Positions 10,802 through 18,212 of a stretch of 64,000 bases of DNA are shown here, piece after piece. The notes under the pieces are model-generated. The model saw nothing but the letters and a program-made list of their open reading frames with translations, had not been told where the DNA came from and ran no database searches. This DNA comes from Bacteroidota bacterium (lineage in GTDB: Bacteria; Chloroflexota; Anaerolineae; Aggregatilineales; Phototrophicaceae). Made by a program: the position numbers and the translations under genes. Each line of letters starts with the position of its first letter. The stretch's first letter is position 1. The DNA lies in NCBI GenBank assembly GCA_027492915.1, contig JAPUDW010000137.1, forward strand, positions 24,097-88,096, written 5' to 3'.

Positions 10802-12340
10802 TTATGCCCTAATAACCCACGTCCGCAGTGAAAGGTTTTCATACACTCCGAAAAGATCAGTCAGGTCAATGATTGAAATGTGCAAAGTTGAGTCTGTGCG
10901 CCAATAAATGAAAGTCGAATAAATTGATGTATCAAGTGCTAAAGTGACAGGCGTATAGGCCAAGGTTTCTAAATCGACGATGCCGGTCGTCTTTTTTTCG
11001 CCATCAATCGTATGAATGACAATCCGTTTCTCGTCCGGCGAGATGTCACCCAAGGAATAGTTACCGCTTATGATTTCACGGGTATGATCCGCCGCCAAAT
11101 CCACCAATATAGTTTTGAGTTCTGGTTCATTCCAGTAAGAGGTAATCAGTAACTTTGGCTCGTTATTGTCCAACCACCTGAACGAAACCGAGTCTGCCTG
11201 GAATAATCCTTTGTGCAAGAGTTTTGCGTTCGTAACGTCAACCACATAGCAGGAAAGCCCTTTTGCTGTCTTTGCTTCCTCCAACACGAACATCAAATCA
11301 GGTATATCTGACCACCAATTGGTATCCTTAATTTGAAGTTCGGTACATGTGCTAGTGATTGTGCTGCAAGGCAGTTCAGCAATAACTTCTTCGTGTTGAG
11401 CGATCAAATCATATCGGTAAAATTGATAATGGCTCTGGTTGTAGCCGATGTAATAGTAAAAATACTCTGATGCCTTATAATGTATCTGTTGTGGATAAGG
11501 TGTGCGGAAAAGCTCAAGGATTGTTTTGTTGGCAATATCCAGCGTGTAATAGATAGAGTTGTCATCACCTCTGGCAGTAAAATACAGGACTCCGTCTTCA
11601 TAGGTTACTCCGCTAAATGACCAATCTCCTGAGAGTGCAAGCGGAATAGGTTCGCTCCATTTGTCATCCGAATGAGCATAGATAGCGAATAAATAATTGC
11701 CACCCTCATTTTGAATGGGTGTCGATACGAACAGATAGTCAGAGGTTTGTATCTGAATAGGATAGTCCCCGTTATTCTCAATACTTGAGCGAATAATGTC
11801 ACTCATTTCATCGCCCATCTCAGCTCCAAACAGCCCTGTTTCGTAATTTCGTACACGAATATTTTCAGGAGGATTGGAGAAAAAAAGACCCCAATATAAT
11901 CCCTCGTCACACGGGTACACTTCCGGTTCTTGTATGCTAAATAAGCCTGTTTCACGGTCAAACTCAAATAAGGAAAGTGTGGGTGGGCATCCGCCTTGCA
12001 TATCAGGTGGCGATTCAGATACTTCAAAATTGCCATTTTGCAAACGGTCGGTCTGAAAGGAAAATGCTTTTAATTCATCTGGTACAGGGAAAGTCTCCCA
12101 TTGTTTCGCCTCTGTCCCCAGAAAATAAACAACTTGGTTAAAGTAATCCGCGTTGAGTTCGGCAAGTGTCTCAACGACTTCCACATTGGCAGTCAGCACC
12201 GCTTCAGGTTTGAGAACAGGCAGAGAGGCAGCAATAGCCTGAACATCGTCATTTCTTTGTGCAGCAACTAAGGCGGTCGGCGCACTAACGAGAGCCAAAG
12301 ATAGAGAAGCCACTAGCGTAAACAATCGTTTGTTGTTCAT
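10802..12340 (-). CDS. Secreted protein of unknown function, possible beta-propeller
   Basis: 512-aa exported protein. The ATG at 12340 opens a clear signal peptide (MNNKR, long hydrophobic stretch, cleavage near ALVAAQ) and has an AGGA-type ribosome binding site; the upstream GTG at 12400 would place 20 extra codons inside a repeat element and was rejected. The mature part has many beta-strand-like segments and repeated aspartate-rich turns such as SPDEKRIVIHT, a pattern seen in TolB/WD40-like propellers. No catalytic motif recognised. It reads away from the non-coding repeat region upstream. Function unknown. Confidence 0.7.
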   Translation of the reverse strand: MNNKRLFTLVASLSLALVSAPTALVAAQRNDDVQAIAASLPVLKPEAVLTANVEVVETLAELNADYFNQVVYFLGTEAKQWETFPVPDELKAFSFQTDRLQNGNFEVSESPPDMQGGCPPTLSLFEFDRETGLFSIQEPEVYPCDEGLYWGLFFSNPPENIRVRNYETGLFGAEMGDEMSDIIRSSIENNGDYPIQIQTSDYLFVSTPIQNEGGNYLFAIYAHSDDKWSEPIPLALSGDWSFSGVTYEDGVLYFTARGDDNSIYYTLDIANKTILELFRTPYPQQIHYKASEYFYYYIGYNQSHYQFYRYDLIAQHEEVIAELPCSTITSTCTELQIKDTNWWSDIPDLMFVLEEAKTAKGLSCYVVDVTNAKLLHKGLFQADSVSFRWLDNNEPKLLITSYWNEPELKTILVDLAADHTREIISGNYSLGDISPDEKRIVIHTIDGEKKTTGIVDLETLAYTPVTLALDTSIYSTFIYWRTDSTLHISIIDLTDLFGVYENLSLRTWVIRA

Positions 12341-12388
12341 TTGCCGTCCTAATCCTCGCAAACACCAAAGTGCCTTTGCTTCCAACTT

Positions 12389-13216
12389 GTCACTTGCCAC
12401 TTAAAACTATAAACTAAGTTTACTTTCGGTTAACCCGACAAACTGTACTCAAACCCTCCGCTAACCCGCTTAACATTCGCACTCCCTCAAAACCGTTAGC
12501 GTCAACCGCCCTTAAAAGCTACCAAATGGTCTTCCAAATGGTCACCCTTTCGCCGTCTATTTCTGCTAACCTGTTGACAGAGCCAACCGCATCTGGCTTC
12601 CTCCATCGCTTGCGGGGAGGTGTCGCGTCAGCGACGGAGGGGGTTTCCTCTGCAACTTAACAACTTATTTCGCGCCGCATTTGCTGCATACTCAGCGTAT
12701 TTGACTGGAAACTTGAGACTTGTCACTTGAAATGATAACTACTTTGGCAATCTTGGCGGCGGCAGGCTTTCACACCACTTTTCGCCAAATTTGCCAATAC
12801 ACTAGCCGAGGATTAAAACGCTTGGTAAAACAATTGCCATTTGAAATTGCCGAAATCGGTACGCGCCAAATCTGCAACGGCCTTACTCCCTTCCCTGTTA
12901 CTACGGGGAAGGGTTGGGGATGGGGTATCTGACAACTCCGACTTCGCTGCCAACGACGACATAAAATGCACGAGTGAATCTGAAGAAATTGAAGAATCTT
13001 ACGAATTTTCGGCAAATCGCTCCCTCACATCCGCCGAATAGAATTGTTCAGGAGTGAATTTTGCGAATCAAGTGAATCAAATTGAAGAGAACGACTTGAT
13101 TGGAGCTAACCGCTAAATGGCAGCCCACTGCCGCCGCCGCCGCCAAAGCCGCCATAAAATTGCTTTCGTAGGAAGCTGACGACTTTTCTGGAGCTAACAG
13201 CCAATCGCTAACCGCT
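12389..13216. repeat. Mosaic non-coding repeat region A
   Basis: About 830 bp without a credible gene. It shares four or more blocks with the region at 55.1-55.7 kb: 21 identical bases at 12424-12444 (=55291-55311), a 65-bp block at 12481-12545 (58/65 identical to 55348-55412), 23 bases at 12656-12678 (=55492-55514) and 18 bases at 13199-13216 (=55686-55703). It also carries the hairpin at 12600-12640 and a CCCTTCCC/GGGAAGGG stem at 12888-12913. The short forward frames here look like chance. Confidence 0.85.
12600..12640. repeat. Palindromic repeat CCTCCATCGCT...AGCGACGGAGG, copy A
   Basis: Stem-loop with 11-nt arms and one A/C mismatch, enclosing a second GGGGAGG word. An almost identical copy lies at 55124-55165. 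Similar words around CTCCCC/GGAGG are common intergenic repeats in bacteria, so this is probably a REP-like or MITE-derived element. Confidence 0.75.
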
Positions 13217-13236
13217 GTCTTGTCTTAAGCTGACGA

Positions 13237-13863
13237 CTACCAACTACCGACTACTTGATGCAGCCGCATTTCGAGTTCGCTCAGCATGAAGGCCGTTGCG
13301 CCCCACACCTTGCGCCCACCGACGTTGTAATAGGTGACGGGTACGCGGCTGCCGTTGAAGTCCCAATCCTCGGTCAGCTTGGTTTGCGGGGCGAGTAGGA
13401 TTTCGATGGGCAGCGAAAAAACCGACGCGACTTCATCAGGGTTCGGGTTGTAAACAGGCGGCACAGGGACGAAAGCTACTGTCGGGAACACCTCAAAGTT
13501 GCTCGGCGGGATGTACAGGCGGGAGAGCATACCAATAATCTCGATGCCTTCGCAGATGCCAAGTTCCTCGCAGGTTTCACGCAGGGCGGTCGCTGTGAAC
13601 GACTCGTCCTCAGGGTTACGCCGCCCACCAGGGAGGCTGATCTGCCCGCTGTGCGAACTGAGCGTTTCGGTACGCTGGGTGAGGACGATATGCAGGCTGC
13701 CATCCGCTTCGGGATAGGTCAGCATCAGCACACCGGCTTGGCGCGGCACAATGCCCTCCGCAGGTGTTAAGCGGCGGTTCATCGGCGCGAGGTTGGTGTG
13801 GGCAATCGTCGGGTCAAAGTCCGGCAGGTTGACCGCTTGAGTCAGAATGTCGAGCGTTATCAT
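13237..13863 (-). CDS. Nudix hydrolase, CoA pyrophosphatase type
   Basis: 208-aa Nudix enzyme predicted to cleave coenzyme A or its derivatives to 3',5'-ADP and phosphopantetheine. It has the CoA-specific element upstream of the Nudix box (LTQRTETLSSHSGQISLPGG) and the Nudix box itself, GG-x5-E-x7-RE-x2-EELG near residues 77-98. Length agrees with the NudL/YeaB group. It follows the PCMT gene by 42 bp on the same strand and may be the last gene of the ubiquitin-like operon or simply its neighbour. Its end lies within the edge of the repeat region. Confidence 0.9.
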   Translation of the reverse strand: MITLDILTQAVNLPDFDPTIAHTNLAPMNRRLTPAEGIVPRQAGVLMLTYPEADGSLHIVLTQRTETLSSHSGQISLPGGRRNPEDESFTATALRETCEELGICEGIEIIGMLSRLYIPPSNFEVFPTVAFVPVPPVYNPNPDEVASVFSLPIEILLAPQTKLTEDWDFNGSRVPVTYYNVGGRKVWGATAFMLSELEMRLHQVVGSW

Positions 13864-13905
13864 GAGCTATCACATCAGGTCGCGGGTTTTAAAACGGAAC
13901 CGCGT

Positions 13906-15096
13906 TTACATTTCCATCCACACGCGCAGTTGGTTGTACTGGCGTTCATAAACTTTGGCGTTTTCGGTCAGCGTGGCAGCAGGTTCGACAGCTTCTTTGG
14001 GCAGCAGTTGGATGCGGATGCGGTCAGCACCCGGTCGTCCGGCCTTTTCCCAGTTGTCGAGTACACCTTGCAGCGCGAACATGGCATCCGCCGCGCCGAA
14101 CATATTCACATCGCCTTTGCCGCTGTAGCGCACGAAAACCGCGCTGCCACGGGTCATAATGGCAAAACCTTCACCCTCAAGGCCGAAGTCCTTCTGCTTT
14201 TCGCCCACGCTGTACATGGCGAATAGATAACCTTCGGGCATATTCAGGGTCAGGTACGGCACAAACCCCCGCCAATATTCGGTGGCGGTGAGCGAGGCGC
14301 TCAGGTAGCTAAACTCGGTGTCATCGAGCAGCAGGGCAGATAACGCCGCACCGTCGAGCTTGTTAGCATCGTTGGAGGACAGCACCAGCGTTGAACCGCT
14401 GACACGGCGGGTTACGCTCGGCCCCGCCGCAATCCCCCGCAGCGGAATGAAGCCGCACGGGATGTTGTTCCGGCTAAACAGGGTACCGTCCGGCTGCAAG
14501 ACAAACGCCGCGCTGACCTGCATACTTTCCAACCAGATCGGCGCGACCATTACGCCATCATGCTTGAGCTGCTTGACCCACGCCGGTGGAATATCCCAAA
14601 CGGCGACGGTTGCGATAATCCGGTCGTAGGCGGCACGGGGGGCATAACCCATCGCGCCATCTGCACTGACGATGTTGATCGCCGAGCCGAGGCGGGCTTT
14701 TTGCAAGTTGGTGCTGGCGCGCTGTGCCAGCAGGTTATCGAGTTCAACCGAGGTGACATTACCTCGTTCACCGACGATGGTTTGCATCACGGCGGCGTTG
14801 TAGCCGGTACCCGCGCCGATTTCCAGCACGTTATCGCCCTTCCGCAGCCGGAGCTGACGCAGCATAATCGCCATCATGCTCGGCTGGCTGGAGGAACTGA
14901 GGACGGTACCGTCGCTCTCGCGCTTAATCGGGATGGCCTGATCGGAGTAGGCCACATCCAACGGTTCATCGGGCAGGAACAGGTGGCGCGGCACAGCTAA
15001 GAAAGCCGATTCCAGTGTGCTATCCAGCAAGCCTTCCTGCTGTTTCAGTTCGGCGACCAGCGCTTTGCGATACTCGTCCGGCGTGTTAGGTGACAT
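13906..15096 (-). CDS. PCMT-type (protein-L-isoaspartate) methyltransferase with C-terminal extension
   Basis: 396 aa. Residues 1-190 match protein-L-isoaspartate O-methyltransferase: FLAVPRHLFLP near the start, an SSSSQPSM substrate-loop, SAM motif VLEIGAGTGYNAAV and TSVELD. The family methylates isoaspartyl residues, but long versions with an added ~200-residue domain also modify peptides. The extension here has no motif I know. The start overlaps the 104-aa gene by 11 bp, so it is translationally coupled to the E1/E2/JAB operon. That context suggests a role on the same target protein, which is inference. Length is almost twice that of canonical Pcm. Confidence 0.8.
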   Translation of the reverse strand: MSPNTPDEYRKALVAELKQQEGLLDSTLESAFLAVPRHLFLPDEPLDVAYSDQAIPIKRESDGTVLSSSSQPSMMAIMLRQLRLRKGDNVLEIGAGTGYNAAVMQTIVGERGNVTSVELDNLLAQRASTNLQKARLGSAINIVSADGAMGYAPRAAYDRIIATVAVWDIPPAWVKQLKHDGVMVAPIWLESMQVSAAFVLQPDGTLFSRNNIPCGFIPLRGIAAGPSVTRRVSGSTLVLSSNDANKLDGAALSALLLDDTEFSYLSASLTATEYWRGFVPYLTLNMPEGYLFAMYSVGEKQKDFGLEGEGFAIMTRGSAVFVRYSGKGDVNMFGAADAMFALQGVLDNWEKAGRPGADRIRIQLLPKEAVEPAATLTENAKVYERQYNQLRVWMEM

Positions 15097-15400
15097 ACCA
15101 CGCCCGCCGCTTCTTCAGCGAAACACCGGCTTCGACATCGCTGCGCCGTGCGGTTTTCACACGACCACGCGCGTCGATGTGCACCTGTCCTGCGCGTTGC
15201 AGGCGGGCAAATTCTTCCGGTGTAATGGCGGGTGCTGGTTCACCACCGAGCCGTTCTAAGCGCTCATCCATGTTATCGACGGCAGGCGGTGGCGCGGCAT
15301 TCTCCGGCATAGAGGGCGGTGCAGGCGGCACGGCTGGCGGGACGTTGTTTTCTACAGGCATATTGTCGTTGTTGACCGGCAGGTTATCGGAGTCAGTCAT
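15086..15400 (-). CDS. Small proline-rich protein of the ubiquitin-like operon
   Basis: 104-aa protein of unknown function. Residues 1-45 are Asn/Pro-rich and acidic, likely disordered; residues 45-104 contain helix-like ITPEEFARLQRAGQ, then a basic tail with KKRRAW. No beta-grasp pattern and no C-terminal Gly-Gly is visible, so it is not an obvious ubiquitin-like modifier. It has a GAGG ribosome binding site inside the E1 gene, overlaps the E1 stop by 4 bp (ATGA) and the PCMT start by 11 bp. Tight coupling marks it as an integral operon member; it could be the target, adaptor or a highly diverged modifier. Confidence 0.7.
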   Translation of the reverse strand: MTDSDNLPVNNDNMPVENNVPPAVPPAPPSMPENAAPPPAVDNMDERLERLGGEPAPAITPEEFARLQRAGQVHIDARGRVKTARRSDVEAGVSLKKRRAWYVT

Positions 15401-16314
15401 TGTTCGTTTTCCTCTGCATTACCTTCCAATGTCAGGCCGCTGGCACTCATCAAATCGTCTAAGGAAAGGTTGGTGCTGGCCTCGCTGGAAAGATCATTTC
15501 GTAAAGCGTCCCCGCAGACTAAACAGTTGGGGTCACGTTCGATACTCACCCATTCGGCGGAGTACGGTTGGCTGATATGCCCACTGAGTATTTCGAGGGC
15601 GGTATTCGCCAGTATGACGGTGTTGGCGGGCATGTGTTTATAGATGTTCGTTGTCGCCAGCAGCTCGTTCAGCGCGAGATCCGCTTGTGTTGCCGCGACC
15701 CGTGCAACGTGCAGCCACAAACCGGGTTCAGCTTCCAACGTGCCATCTTTACCAATCATACCATAATCAAGCTCTTCTCCCGCCGGAAGTGTTGAGATCG
15801 CCAACCCTTCGCGCAGTTCCGCCGCCCAACAGGCATAACACGGGCCGTCGTAGGGGTGGATGACCACCACGTCGCCACCTTCGCCGCGCTCGTAAACCCC
15901 CGCGTATACAGCGGTCAGGTTGCGCTTGAGGCAGGCTTGGTTGAGCACATACTTCGGGCCTTCGCCATCAACACCCGATATCAGCAGGTCGATGTTATCA
16001 AGCGCGTCCATGTGCTGCTCGATACGACCGAAGCGCACTTCGATTTCCGCCTCTGGATTACGGGCGCGGATGAGTTCGGCTACGGCTTGCACCTTCGGCT
16101 GCCCGATAAAGCGCGTATCCGCGACATGACGGGCGATGTTGGTGCTCTCTAATAAGTCGTCGTCAACCAGCACAAACTTACCCACGCCGCTCATCGCCAG
16201 CGTGAGGGCGACAAACCCGCCGCCGGAGCCGAGGCCAACGATGCCTACCCGCTTGGTCTTGAGCAGACTCAGGTTATCCGCACCGATGAGGCGTTCCACA
16301 CGGTCAAGGTTCAT
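15397..16314 (-). CDS. E1-like ThiF/HesA-family adenylyltransferase
   Basis: 305-aa enzyme predicted to adenylate the C-terminus of a ubiquitin-like or sulfur-carrier protein. Nucleotide site GLGSGGG near residue 27, then LVDDDLLESTNIARHV and IGQPKV, the usual E1 sequence of acidic loop, arginine and lysine that contact ATP. Two CxxC pairs (C159/C162 and C264/C267) should bind structural zinc. A catalytic cysteine is not certain; C128 is one candidate. A GGAGG ribosome binding site precedes the ATG and the gene overlaps its neighbours by 4 bp on each side. Neighbouring E2-like and JAB-like genes argue for a conjugation role rather than thiamine or molybdopterin synthesis, whose partner genes are absent. 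Confidence 0.88.
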   Translation of the reverse strand: MNLDRVERLIGADNLSLLKTKRVGIVGLGSGGGFVALTLAMSGVGKFVLVDDDLLESTNIARHVADTRFIGQPKVQAVAELIRARNPEAEIEVRFGRIEQHMDALDNIDLLISGVDGEGPKYVLNQACLKRNLTAVYAGVYERGEGGDVVVIHPYDGPCYACWAAELREGLAISTLPAGEELDYGMIGKDGTLEAEPGLWLHVARVAATQADLALNELLATTNIYKHMPANTVILANTALEILSGHISQPYSAEWVSIERDPNCLVCGDALRNDLSSEASTNLSLDDLMSASGLTLEGNAEENEQ

Positions 16315-17423
16315 GGCTTTTCCTCCGGCGCGGGGGTTTTAGCGGCGGCTTCGACTGGCGCAGGGTCAGCAGTAGTCGATGGCGGCGGCGTGTGCTTGAT
16401 GCCGAGTGAGTCTTCCAGCGCGAAGATGTAGTCGAGCAGGTGACGGCCTTCCGACCACTTCCAATCCGGCGGGTCTTTCACCGCTTCTGACCGCATCCAC
16501 AACTCACCGAATACTTCGTAGATGTCGTCGTCCGGTTTAATGCCGGTGAAAGACGATACCCGCGCTTTGGGTGGGCTGGCAGGATAATCCGGCGGTGTGA
16601 TCAGCAGCAGCACTTTATCCGCGCCGACCCGCGCCGTGAGGAAGCAAACATCCAGCGGCGGGGCGTTATCCGTATCCCACAGCACGAGTGAGGTAAACAA
16701 GCCATCTTTTTCCAAGAGTTCGGACTCGGCTTTGAAACGCGATTCGTTGACCAAGTGCCACGGGTAGCCGGCAAGGATCGGTAGTTGGTTGTCTGGATAG
16801 ACCGAGGGGACAATCGGGTAAAAGTCCCGTGCTTGACGGTCGATATACCAGAAGTCAACCCGCATGGCTGTACCGTCACCCTGCGACACGGCGATATGGT
16901 TGGCACCACTTTCGCTGGCAGCGGTCGCGGGGTGGCCGAGCGTGACAATAGGCGCGAGTAGGAATTCCATGCCGTTGCTGGCGTCGTCAATCCAGCTTTG
17001 GGCGGTCATCAAATCGCCGCCGCTGGGCTGTGTCATAAAGCCCGGCTGCTTGTGCCAGTCGCCGAGATAGCGCAGCGGGACATCCCACTTGGGCAGCACT
17101 GGCTTACCCTGTGCATCATGCTTTTTCTGGCGCTGCACATGCCAATTTTCTTGCAGCCAGTAGATCAGTTCGTCCTGTCGTTCATCGCCCTGCTGGAAGG
17201 TTGCCCATTCACGCACCACCGCAGTTTCGTCAGGCGCGATGGTATCTAGCACATACAGCGTATCCACACCGGTGCGGGTACCGGGGACCATGAGGCCAAC
17301 CATCGCCTCGCCGGTTTCGTCCTGCAAGAAGTGTTTAGCGGCGGTCGCCATTTTATCGACAACACGCTGGGCAATTACCAAATTAGGGACGCTGCTACGG
17401 TTCATTTTCAGCCGTCCGATCAT
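16311..17423 (-). CDS. JAB/MPN-like protein fused to an E2-like (UEV/RWD) domain
   Basis: 370 aa, two domains. Residues ~15-170 resemble a JAB deubiquitinase: Glu in ETGEAMVG (E36) and a metal motif in GDWHKQPGF-x4-PSGGD (H124, Q126, S134, D137). Canonical JAMM reads H-x-H-P, so the second zinc histidine is glutamine here, which may weaken or alter catalysis. Residues ~215-345 carry an E2-like YP-x-x-PP element (ITPPDYPASPPKARV) and end in a helix RHLLDYIFALED, but lack an E2 active-site cysteine, resembling a UEV/RWD domain. The last 25 residues are Ala/Pro-rich. It overlaps the E1 gene by 4 bp and lies 103 bp after the E2-like gene. The fold assignments are by eye. Confidence 0.7.
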   Translation of the reverse strand: MIGRLKMNRSSVPNLVIAQRVVDKMATAAKHFLQDETGEAMVGLMVPGTRTGVDTLYVLDTIAPDETAVVREWATFQQGDERQDELIYWLQENWHVQRQKKHDAQGKPVLPKWDVPLRYLGDWHKQPGFMTQPSGGDLMTAQSWIDDASNGMEFLLAPIVTLGHPATAASESGANHIAVSQGDGTAMRVDFWYIDRQARDFYPIVPSVYPDNQLPILAGYPWHLVNESRFKAESELLEKDGLFTSLVLWDTDNAPPLDVCFLTARVGADKVLLLITPPDYPASPPKARVSSFTGIKPDDDIYEVFGELWMRSEAVKDPPDWKWSEGRHLLDYIFALEDSLGIKHTPPPSTTADPAPVEAAAKTPAPEEKP

Positions 17424-17526
17424 ATTCCATCTACCTTTAGAACCTCACCCTCGGCATCCAACATGAGAGAAGGATATGCAAAACCTCAGGTGAGTGACTC
17501 GATTTATGACTAAATGTTTTAACCGA

Positions 17527-17997
17527 TTACGGACGGCGGCGCGGCGGCAGCGGGGTATTCGGGTCTACCCGTTCCTCGATACCCGGCCATTCGCTGGTCG
17601 CGCGCCATGTGTAATAAGCGTACATCCACTGTACCGCCCAACCCGCCACCGTAACAGCCGTTGACTTGCCGGGATTCCAGCCGTACTGCGTACCGTCTTT
17701 CGGGTTGAACAGGCAGAGCTGTCCATCTTCGTACTGGTGCTTCTCGCTGTAGATGCGCGGCTTTAGCACGTAGGCTTCCGCCGGACGGTTGGGATATTCA
17801 TTGGGATATAAGATTTTGAGGCGGTGCAAACGGGATTGCAGCGTCGCCAAATTAATCTCGACATCCCCTTCCCAATAGAGCGCACCTATCGGTGGCACAA
17901 TCAGTTTAAAGGTGTTATCGAACGTCGCACGCATGGCTTCGACTTCGAGCCGCAGCCGATTTGAAACACTATTCTTTGACCCCCACCACGCAGCCAT
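17527..17997 (-). CDS. Prokaryotic E2-like ubiquitin-conjugating enzyme
   Basis: 156-aa protein with E2 layout. An N-terminal helix (NRLRLEVEAM) is followed by beta strands, the YPNEYPNRPAEAYV element equivalent to the E2 YPF-x-PP motif, then HQYEDGQLCLF with the predicted catalytic Cys95 and H87 in place of the HPN histidine. After it comes W-x-P-GKSTAVTVAGW, matching the WSP-x-hTI helix start of E2s. Length is near the minimal E2 core. First gene of the operon, with GAGGAG before the ATG and an extended -10 TGGTACAAT at 18038-18046. It should accept an activated modifier from the E1-like protein and pass it to a target; both are unknown. Confidence 0.82.
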   Translation of the reverse strand: MAAWWGSKNSVSNRLRLEVEAMRATFDNTFKLIVPPIGALYWEGDVEINLATLQSRLHRLKILYPNEYPNRPAEAYVLKPRIYSEKHQYEDGQLCLFNPKDGTQYGWNPGKSTAVTVAGWAVQWMYAYYTWRATSEWPGIEERVDPNTPLPPRRRP

Positions 17998-18037
17998 CGC
18001 AGGGTTTCTCCTCGTTCATCATTTTTTTAATAGAGCT

Positions 18038-18046
18038 ATTGTACCA
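18038..18046 (-). promoter_or_regulatory. Extended -10 promoter of the E2/JAB/E1 operon
   Basis: TGGTACAAT on the minus strand, giving a leader of about 34 nt before the E2-like ATG at 17997. The same TGnTAnAAT word precedes the IolC-like, Lgt-like and Uma2 genes. No good -35 is visible. Confidence 0.5.
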
Positions 18047-18212
18047 CCAGCCCATTAAACGATGCTTGGAGATCCCCTTTATTTGGGGGAGAACCTATCT
18101 ATCTATACGTGGTGGGGGAGGTGGAAGTTGCAGTTATAGAGAATGATACTGGTCAAAGCAATACTATAAGTTTAGAGTAAGACGAATTCAAGGAAAATTA
18201 AAGTGGTGGGAC

